Below, piece after piece: positions 58,271 to 64,000 of a stretch of 64,000 nucleotides of DNA. The stretch covers positions 434,001-498,000 of the forward strand of contig CAVQCG010000001.1 of NCBI GenBank assembly GCA_963710975.1, written 5' to 3'. The translations under genes were made by a program, and so were the position numbers. The notes beneath the pieces are model-generated. The model was not told the DNA's origin, did not search any database, and was given only the letters and a program-made list of their open reading frames with translations. Within the stretch, counting starts at the first letter, position 1. Each line of letters begins with the position of its first letter. The DNA comes from JBBQXH01 sp963710975. GTDB lineage: Bacteria > Actinomycetota > Thermoleophilia > Gaiellales > Gaiellaceae.

Positions 58271-58939
58271 GTGGAGCGAGCTCGCGATTCGCGACCGTAC
58301 GGACGCCGTGCCTTCCTGGGAATCGTTGCCGGGGGGATCGGGGCCCTCGCGCTCGGCCAGCCGTTCGAGCGACTGATGGCACACCTGAGCCCGGTCACCT
58401 CACTCTTCGTCTCCGATGGATGGCGGATCTACACCGTCGCCTCGACCATGCCCGAGTTCGATCCGGCGACCTGGCGGCTGGACATCGACGGCCTCGTGTC
58501 GAACCCTCAGCGTCTCCGCTACGACGACCTCCTCCGTCTGCCGCAGAGCGAGCAGGTCTCGACGTTCCATTGCGTCACCGGGTGGACCGTGGAGGACGTC
58601 CACTGGAAGGGTGTTCGGCTCGCCGACCTCCTGGCAACGGCGAATCCGCTCCCCGAGGCGAAGGCGCTGACGTTCACCTCTGCGGAGATCCCGTACGTGG
58701 AGTCGCTCACCCTCGAACAGGCGCTGCGCCCCGACGTGATGCTCGCGCACCAGCTGGACGGCGCACCGCTGAGTCAGCCCCACGGAGCGCCGGCACGCGT
58801 CGTGATCCCCGAGATGTACGGCTACAAGGGCACCAAGTGGCTCGCCCGGATCGAGCTCACCGCCGAACCCGTCGACGGCTACTGGGAGGAGCGCGGCTAT
58901 GACCGTGACGCCTACGTCGGACACTCGAACGGCTACTAG
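58271..58939 (+). CDS. Molybdopterin-dependent oxidoreductase, sulfite oxidase/MsrP-like, Tat-exported
   Basis: 222 aa. The N-terminus has a twin-arginine-type signal (YGRRAFLGIVAGGIGALALG). The Mo-ligating cysteine is in STFHCVTGWTVEDV; other conserved residues are HGAPARVVIPEMYGYKGTKW. It resembles MsrP/YedY and acts outside the membrane. The following cytochrome b gene overlaps by 41 bp, a YedYZ-like pair in which that membrane cytochrome would supply electrons. Confidence 0.85.
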   Translation: MERARDSRPYGRRAFLGIVAGGIGALALGQPFERLMAHLSPVTSLFVSDGWRIYTVASTMPEFDPATWRLDIDGLVSNPQRLRYDDLLRLPQSEQVSTFHCVTGWTVEDVHWKGVRLADLLATANPLPEAKALTFTSAEIPYVESLTLEQALRPDVMLAHQLDGAPLSQPHGAPARVVIPEMYGYKGTKWLARIELTAEPVDGYWEERGYDRDAYVGHSNGY

Positions 58940-59585
58940 CGCTCCCGTGGGGCCCCGGTACCTGCGACGGTTCTCGCGAACCGAGCGGAGCATCCACTGG
59001 ATTCACGCCGCCGCCTTCCTCGTCATGCTCGGGTCCGGTCTCGTCCTGTACGTGCCGGCGCTGTCCGAGATGGTCAACCGCCGGCCGCTCGTCAAGGACA
59101 TCCACCTCCTCACCGCAGCCGCATGGGCTGCAGCGCTCTTCCTCGTCGTGCTTCTCGGCGACCGTCGAGGCGTCCGCACAACGATTCGCGAGCTCGAGTA
59201 CTTCGATGCTGACGATCGCCGCTGGCTTCGCGGTCGCCGTGCGCCGCAGGGCCGTTTCAACGCCGGGCAGAAGCTGAACGCCGCGATCACAGCCGCTCTC
59301 GCGTTCCTCTTCGGCCTGTCGGGGCTCCTCCTCTGGCTCGGTGAGCGGGATACGACCTTCCGCTTCGCAAGCACCGTGCTCGTCCACGACTGGCTGATGT
59401 TCGTCTCGCTCGCGCTCCTCGCGGGTCACCTCTACCTCTCTGTCATCCATCCGGCGACCCGGCACGCGCTCAGGGGGATGACGACCGGCTCGGTACGGGA
59501 GGACTGGGCGCGTGCGCACCACGCGAAGTGGGCCGCATCGGAATCCGCTCAGCAGGACGAGGCGAGCTGCCGACAATCTCGGTGA
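58899..59585 (+). CDS. Cytochrome b561-type membrane subunit
   Basis: 228 aa, four to five membrane helices with histidines suited to heme b ligation: ERSIHWIHAAAFLVMLGSGL, DIHLLTAAAWAAALFLVVLL, ITAALAFLFGLSGLLLWLGE and VLVHDWLMFVSLALLAGHLY. It resembles the gamma subunit of formate dehydrogenase more than the YedZ protein. ATG 58899 lies within the end of the oxidoreductase gene, so the two are translated together. Confidence 0.85.
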   Translation: MTVTPTSDTRTATSAPVGPRYLRRFSRTERSIHWIHAAAFLVMLGSGLVLYVPALSEMVNRRPLVKDIHLLTAAAWAAALFLVVLLGDRRGVRTTIRELEYFDADDRRWLRGRRAPQGRFNAGQKLNAAITAALAFLFGLSGLLLWLGERDTTFRFASTVLVHDWLMFVSLALLAGHLYLSVIHPATRHALRGMTTGSVREDWARAHHAKWAASESAQQDEASCRQSR

Positions 59586-59717
59586 GGGCCCGGGCGGGTT
59601 GCCGTCATCCCCGAGAGTCGGTGGGAATGGCCCGACCGAGCCCTCGCTCCCAACGTGGTCGAACGTGGCGGGCGGTTGCATCGCCCCGTCGGGTGAACGT
59701 CACCGTAAGCTCCGCAC

Positions 59718-60341
59718 GTGTTCTTCCGTCCCGGCAGCGATCACGGTCTTGCGTCGAATCCCTTCAACCAGCTGGTCGTTCCGCGGCCGATCGGCTGGAT
59801 CTCGAGCCTGGGCCGCGACGGCCACGTCAACCTCGCGCCCTTCTCGTTCTTCAACGCCGTCGCGTACGTCCCACCCCAGGTCATGTTCGCAACCACCGGC
59901 CCTCACCGGGACGGCGGTGCGAAGGACTCCCTCCGCAACATCCGTGAGACCGGTGAGTTCGTCGTCAACCTCGCGACGTGGGCGTTGCGGGAAGCCGTCA
60001 ACGCATCGAGCGCCGCGGCGCCCGGGGGAATCGACGAGTTCGAGCTCGCCGGGCTGACGAAGGAACCTGCGCGGGTCGTCCAGCCGCCCCGTGTCGCCGA
60101 GAGCCCCGTCCACCTCGAATGCGTGCTGACGACAACGGTCGAGCTCCCAACTCCCGACCCTACGGACCCGAACACGGTCGTCTTCGGAGAGGTCGTCGGG
60201 ATTCACATCGACGACGAGGTGATCGTCGACGGTCGCGTGGACGTCCTGAAGCTCGACCCGATCGCCCGGCTCGGCTACGACCAGTACACGCGAGTCACCG
60301 ACATCTTTGCGATGACCCGGCCGCCCTGGCCGCCGGCCTGA
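59718..60341 (+). CDS. Flavin reductase-like FMN-binding protein
   Basis: 207 aa, split-barrel flavin reductase family: NQLVVPRPIGWISSLGRDGH, VNLAPFSFFNAVAYVPPQVM and FVVNLATWALREAVNASSA. FMN-binding segments can be read in these stretches. Members either reduce flavin or act as small oxidoreductases. GTG 59718 appears leaderless (TAAGCT six bases upstream). The 132 bp before it are empty. Convergent with the DMT gene (10 bp gap). Confidence 0.83.
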   Translation: MFFRPGSDHGLASNPFNQLVVPRPIGWISSLGRDGHVNLAPFSFFNAVAYVPPQVMFATTGPHRDGGAKDSLRNIRETGEFVVNLATWALREAVNASSAAAPGGIDEFELAGLTKEPARVVQPPRVAESPVHLECVLTTTVELPTPDPTDPNTVVFGEVVGIHIDDEVIVDGRVDVLKLDPIARLGYDQYTRVTDIFAMTRPPWPPA

Positions 60342-60350
60342 GCACTCGTC

Positions 60351-61226
60351 TCACGGCGTTCCCGGGCTCGTTGCGAGCGCGTCGCTCTCGACCGCCGCAG
60401 GCGGCTCGTCTTCGGCAGCGCGGGCCAGGAAGCCTGCTCCGGCGACCACGGCGACGAACGCGGCAATCCTGACCGCCCCGAGCCAGCCTTCGGGCAACGG
60501 CTCGGCGAAGATCGTCATTCCCGCGACGATCGGGAGTGCGTTGGTCACGATCGTGGCGATGCCCGCGGTCGTGAGTGCACGCCCGCGCTGGAAGCCGGCC
60601 TGGAGAACCACCGTGCCGAGCGCGTAGCAGACGATGAGCCCGACGACGAAGGCGAAGCCGGCGCCTCCCCCCACGGTCGCCTTCGTCGCGACATCGCCCG
60701 CGGCGAACAGGATTCCGGTCGCGAGCCCGTACGCCGGGCCACCGCCGATGACCTTCGTGAGCAGCTTCACGGCGAGCCCTGCCGCGACGAGCGAGCCGGC
60801 GAGCCAGATCGCGACGGTCAGGTACGTTCCGTGCGTCCCGCCGCCGTGTCCACCGGCGAGCGAGATGCCGAGCAGGGCGAGGCCGGCGATCGAGACCCCT
60901 ACTCCGATGCGTTCCCTCCGCTCGAGCGGAACGCCGGTGAAGCGCGACGCCATGAGCGCGAGGATGCCGATCCCACCCGCGGCCGTTGCCTGGACGAGCG
61001 ACAGCGGAGCGAGCGCCACCGCGAGCACGTAGAGGCCCCAGCCGGCGATCTCGATGCCGAAGCCGAGCAACCAGCGGCGGCTCCCCAGGAGAGCCCTGAC
61101 CGACCGCAGGGGAGCGCGAATGGTCAGGGGCGGCAGCTTCGACGCCGCGCCGTGCTCGATCAGGTACCCGGCGTTCAGCGCACACGAAGAGATCACGGTG
61201 ACGATGAGCGCGATCGCGAGCTGCAT
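60351..61226 (-). CDS. DMT-superfamily transporter (EamA/NIPA-like)
   Basis: 291 aa, about nine to ten membrane segments, e.g. LIVTVISSCALNAGYLIEHG at the N-terminus, TAAGGIGILALMASRFTGVP, GVSIAGLALLGISLAGGHGG and VVGLIVCYALGTVVLQAGFQ. Two EamA-like halves. The substrate cannot be read. AGGAG sits upstream of the ATG. Confidence 0.82.
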   Translation of the reverse strand: MQLAIALIVTVISSCALNAGYLIEHGAASKLPPLTIRAPLRSVRALLGSRRWLLGFGIEIAGWGLYVLAVALAPLSLVQATAAGGIGILALMASRFTGVPLERRERIGVGVSIAGLALLGISLAGGHGGGTHGTYLTVAIWLAGSLVAAGLAVKLLTKVIGGGPAYGLATGILFAAGDVATKATVGGGAGFAFVVGLIVCYALGTVVLQAGFQRGRALTTAGIATIVTNALPIVAGMTIFAEPLPEGWLGAVRIAAFVAVVAGAGFLARAAEDEPPAAVESDALATSPGTP

Positions 61227-61269
61227 CTCCCGGAACTCCTAATCGACCCCTCGCGGAGGCGTCAAGACA

Positions 61270-61959
61270 CTACACGGCCGCTGGTTCGTGCCCTCGGACG
61301 AAGAGATAGATGAGCCCTCCCACCATGCCGCCGGCCAGCGGGCCGACGAGGTAGATCCAGATGTTCGAGAAGTCACCTGCCACGATCGCCGGTGCGAGCG
61401 AGCGTGCCGGGTTGAACGAGCCGCTAGTGAACGGGCCGATGACCATGGCAGCCGTGAAGATGAAGCCGCCGATGGCAACGGGGGCGAACACGCCGTTCCA
61501 TGGCGCGAGCTTGTCCGTCGCGACCGCGCTGATGACGATGACGAAGAGCAACGTCCCGACTGCCTCGAGGGCAACGGCGACTCCGTCCGACACGCCCAAG
61601 GCCGGCGCGCTCACGAGCGCGTCGGCGACCTGAGACGAGAACAGCCAGCGGACGGACAGCGCGGCGACGACTCCCCCGGCGAGCTGGGCGCCCCAGTAGC
61701 CGATCACCTCGCCCGGCGGGAACTTGCGGCCGAGGGTCAGCCCGAGGGTCACCGCGGGGTTGAAATGCCCGCCCGAGATATGACCGAAGGCGAAGATCAT
61801 CAGGCCGAGGCCGAGGCCGAAGCCTGCGGCGACTCCGACCGGGCCGATGGAGGCCGGAATCTCGACCGATGCGGCGATTCCCATGAAGCCGAGGAAGAAG
61901 AACCCGAAGGTGCCGAGCGCCTCGACTCCGATCCGCGTTGCGTAGGACGGTTTACTCAT
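61270..61959 (-). CDS. Aquaporin/glycerol facilitator (MIP family)
   Basis: 229 aa with six membrane segments. Both NPA motifs are kept: GHISGGHFNPAVTLGLTLGR and FTSGSFNPARSLAPAIVAGD. The C-terminal GSFNPARS with arginine after NPA is the selectivity-filter arginine. It forms a water or small-solute channel. Start ATG 61959 or 61962 (two adjacent ATGs) behind GGGAGGA. Confidence 0.9.
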   Translation of the reverse strand: MSKPSYATRIGVEALGTFGFFFLGFMGIAASVEIPASIGPVGVAAGFGLGLGLMIFAFGHISGGHFNPAVTLGLTLGRKFPPGEVIGYWGAQLAGGVVAALSVRWLFSSQVADALVSAPALGVSDGVAVALEAVGTLLFVIVISAVATDKLAPWNGVFAPVAIGGFIFTAAMVIGPFTSGSFNPARSLAPAIVAGDFSNIWIYLVGPLAGGMVGGLIYLFVRGHEPAAV

Positions 61960-62064
61960 CATTCCTCCCGTGTCGTTGCCTGGATACGGCGCAGCAACCG
62001 TGCCTGGATCAGAGCCTAGATGGCCGCAGGGAAGCCCGCACAGGGCGAGAACAGGATCGCAACG

Positions 62065-62658
62065 ATGATGAGTCCATTCTCGACCCTGGCGCCGTCCGAC
62101 CGCGCGGTGGCCGAGGCTCTCAGCCGCGGCTGGTGGCTCCTCCTCGTCTGGGGGATCGTCTCGATCGTGGCCGGGATCGCAGTTCTCGGCTTCGACTGGA
62201 CGGCCCAGAGCCTCGCCTTCTTCGTGGGTGCGTGCTTCGTCGTCGCCGGCATCTTCCGGGCAGCCTCGGCCGCTCCGGACCGGGACAGCCGTCGGTGGAG
62301 CGTCGCGGTCGGCGCGGTACAGGCGCTTGCGGGTATCGCAATCCTTGCGTGGCCCGAGCCGGGGCTTCTCGTCATCGCGGTGTTCATCGCTGCCTACCTC
62401 GTCGTCGGAGGAGTTGTGAACATCGTCGGCGGGCTCGGGGCCCGCGGAGCCGCCGGCTGGTGGCTCGTGCTGATCATGGGGATCCTCGAGCTGCTCCTGG
62501 GCCTCGTCGCCCTCGTCCAGCCCACCTTCTCGCTGGCCATCCTGATCGCCGTGATCGGGGTCTGGCTCGTCCTCGTCGGGATGATCCAGTGCGTGCTCGC
62601 CTTCGAGGTCCGCACGGGCGGTCCACGGGTCGGGCCGCCTCCCGCACCTGCGACATAA
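62065..62658 (+). CDS. HdeD-like/DUF308 membrane protein
   Basis: 197 aa from ATG 62065; ATG 62020 would add 15 non-family residues. Six hydrophobic helices in three pairs: SRGWWLLLVWGIVSIVAGIA, SLAFFVGACFVVAGIFRAAS, LLVIAVFIAAYLVVGGVVNI and LVLIMGILELLLGLVALVQP. DUF308 proteins are linked to acid or envelope stress. Function unknown. Confidence 0.82.
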   Translation: MMSPFSTLAPSDRAVAEALSRGWWLLLVWGIVSIVAGIAVLGFDWTAQSLAFFVGACFVVAGIFRAASAAPDRDSRRWSVAVGAVQALAGIAILAWPEPGLLVIAVFIAAYLVVGGVVNIVGGLGARGAAGWWLVLIMGILELLLGLVALVQPTFSLAILIAVIGVWLVLVGMIQCVLAFEVRTGGPRVGPPPAPAT

Positions 62659-62734
62659 GTCCTGCCGCGACCGCGCGCCGCTCGTACCGGTAGAACGTCG
62701 AGCGAGCGCATGAGAGCCGAGTCGACCATCTAGC

Positions 62735-63265
62735 GTGCTCTTCCCGACCGCGACATTCGCGATCTTCTTCCTGATCGTCCTGCCGATCAGCTGGCTGCTC
62801 ATGCCGCACCAGCGCGGCTGGTCACCTTCGGCGCGAACGACGACCACAGCTACATGACCGGCGCCCGGGGACAAGGATCTGGGCGACTTCGGATCGAAGG
62901 CGTGGATCGCCGAGATCGACGCGTGTGGGGGGCCTGATGGACGAGTTGAGGTCGACCCGGACGTTCGTGGCCTGGGTCGGCCTTCCGATCACCCGTAGCC
63001 GCGAGCAGGCCGCTTCCAGCTCCTGGGTCTACCGCGCGGAAGCGAACAAGCGCCGCGCCGGCGTGGCGTTCATCGACACGCACGACCTCTTCGCCCCAAC
63101 GGCGGCTATGCCGACTACCTGGAGACCGGCGAGGGCGAGCTCGTCGAGATGCGGCTCGGCGACGGTGTGCACTACACGGGCGCTGGCGGGGAGCGAGTCG
63201 CACGCGCCGTCGTCCGCGAGCTGAAACGCCGGTTCGACCTGACGAGCTGGAACCACTCCGACTGA
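62735..63265 (+). pseudogene. Chimeric remnant: MBOAT N-terminus joined to SGNH/DUF459 C-terminus
   Basis: From GTG 62735 the first 30 residues are the N-terminus of an alginate-O-acetyltransferase-like MBOAT protein (VLFPTATFAIFFLIVLPISW). At about 62825 the sequence becomes the C-terminal part of a DUF459/SGNH hydrolase, in several frames: LVTFGANDDHSYMTG, then DKDLGDFGSKAWIAEIDA, VAWVGLPITRSREQ, and finally GDGVHYTGAGGERVARAVV and FDLTSWNHSD. At least three frame changes and the loss of the middle of both genes. These two families are normally neighbours in O-acetylation operons. Confidence 0.65.
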
Positions 63266-63279
63266 GCGCAGGTCGGTCC

Positions 63280-64000
63280 TCAGACGACGGCGTTATCGGG
63301 CTTCGAGCGCTGCGCCGCCTCCGACGACCTGAGATCGGTCTTGTACTGCTCGACCTGACCGTGAAGGCGCGAGATCAGCAGCGAGGGCGCCAGCCCGAAG
63401 ACGGCGGCGATGACGAGGCCGGCCTGATTCGAGGAAAGGTCGAAGATCTCGGTGAGCGTGGGGAGCTGGGTGCTCGCGTCGGTGCCGCCGCTCGGGATGA
63501 CGGCGACCGCGAGCGCCGTGACGACAACGCCGCCAACGGCGGCGAGGCCCGAGAAGAGCGGCGTCTGGAGGAGCCGGGCCAGGGAGAGTCCGTAGTCCTC
63601 CTCGGTGATCGTGTCGGCGGCGGCGGCCGAATGAAGTTGCTTGAACAGCCCCACGATCCCTCCGACGAGGTAGAACGCCGTCCCGGCGATGACCTCGCTC
63701 TTGCCCGCATCGGACGCGACGGCAAGCCCCAACAGACCGTATGTCGCAAGCCCGGTGAACAGCACGGTTGCGTAGAGACGGTTGCGTCCGCGGACGATGC
63801 CCTCACGGCAGTCGTCTCTGAAGTCGTTGACGGAACGCCGAACCTCCCGGAGGACGGCACGCGCCGTGGTGTCGTTGTCGCTCGCTGCCTTCTCCCGACC
63901 GGGGCCCTGCTGGCGACCGATGTACCGGGCCGCGTCGGGACCGAGATCCTCGGCCGCGAGCCGGATCCGGCGGAGGAGCTCCGACGCGTTCGGAATCGTC
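63280..64000 (-). CDS. Membrane protein, partial at right edge
   Basis: The C-terminal 240 aa are visible; the 5' end lies beyond the window. A helical soluble stretch (about 100 residues, e.g. ASELLRRIRLAAEDLGPDAA, RAVLREVRRSVNDFRDD) leads to four hydrophobic helices (TVLFTGLATYGLLGLAVAS, TAFYLVGGIVGLFKQLHSA, LFSGLAAVGGVVVTALAVAV, AGLVIAAVFGLAPSLLIS), with a charged C-terminal tail. I do not recognise the family. Confidence 0.65.
   Translation of the reverse strand, partial: TIPNASELLRRIRLAAEDLGPDAARYIGRQQGPGREKAASDNDTTARAVLREVRRSVNDFRDDCREGIVRGRNRLYATVLFTGLATYGLLGLAVASDAGKSEVIAGTAFYLVGGIVGLFKQLHSAAAADTITEEDYGLSLARLLQTPLFSGLAAVGGVVVTALAVAVIPSGGTDASTQLPTLTEIFDLSSNQAGLVIAAVFGLAPSLLISRLHGQVEQYKTDLRSSEAAQRSKPDNAVV

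Noticed and set aside
1..64000. CRISPR array, insertion sequence or prophage
   Set aside because: No regularly spaced direct repeats, no transposase, integrase or phage structural genes were seen; the only repeats are the palindromic elements described.

Overview
The window is GC-rich (about two thirds G+C by eye), gene-dense and almost free of mobile elements. Gene content fits an actinomycete of the Thermoleophilia type (Gaiellales/Solirubrobacterales-like): PspA with PspAA, PspAB and HtpX, LutABC, two luciferase-like (possibly F420-dependent) oxidoreductases, a large NB-ARC/LuxR regulator, frequent GTG starts, GTGA/ATGA stop-start overlaps, and many first genes whose -10 box lies only 5-9 nt from the start codon (a leaderless pattern). 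The taxonomic call is inference from gene content, not from a marker gene.

Layout. 0-3.9 kb: partial gene at the left edge, type IA topoisomerase, 1-acyl-glycerophosphate acyltransferase and a 5'-3' exonuclease. 3.9-7.3 kb: lutCBA lactate-utilisation operon (lutA frameshifted) and a methyltransferase. 7.3-9.2 kb: structured leader with a terminator, then glnK-amt. 9.3-15.4 kb: cupin, Ser/Thr dehydratase, frameshifted PfkB sugar kinase, luciferase-like oxidoreductase, RidA, beta-hydroxyacid dehydrogenase and an ABC-2 exporter. 15.5-25.8 kb: lipoprotein, small cupins, a damaged second luciferase-like gene, secreted protein, hydrolase, GNAT, flavin monooxygenase, a LuxR regulator and 1-Cys peroxiredoxin. 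A palindromic repeat lies between convergent genes here in two copies plus a solo end.

25.9-37.4 kb: Tm-1-like protein coupled to an NB-ARC LuxR regulator, enolase-superfamily enzyme and amidohydrolase (probably one catabolic unit), class C serine hydrolase, truncated narI and XRE-cupin remnants meeting head to head, tRNA-Ala(CGC), DUF421 protein, and a Ser/Thr kinase. 37.4-47 kb: a DUF2064-Nudix fusion with an epimerase, TetR plus DHA2 efflux pump, a fused mannosyltransferase-like/GT2 protein, and a radical SAM - AhpD-like - two cytochrome c lipoprotein cluster. 47-52.5 kb: PspA module, cytochrome c, HAD phosphatase, serS and tRNA-Ser(TGA). 52.5-64 kb: aldo-keto reductase, F420-reductase-like protein, RTX-like secreted protein, cupin/MarR pair, UxaA-family dehydratase, a molybdopterin/cytochrome b pair, flavin reductase, DMT transporter, aquaporin, HdeD-like protein, an MBOAT/SGNH remnant and a partial membrane protein.

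At least seven otherwise convincing genes carry single-base frame breaks while both halves keep good family similarity. Either the assembly has residual indel errors or several genes are newly decaying; sequence alone cannot decide. No CRISPR array, phage module or complete insertion sequence was seen. The features most worth following up are the palindromic convergent-gene repeat, the glnK leader RNA, the radical SAM/AhpD/cytochrome lipoprotein cluster, and the two fusion proteins.
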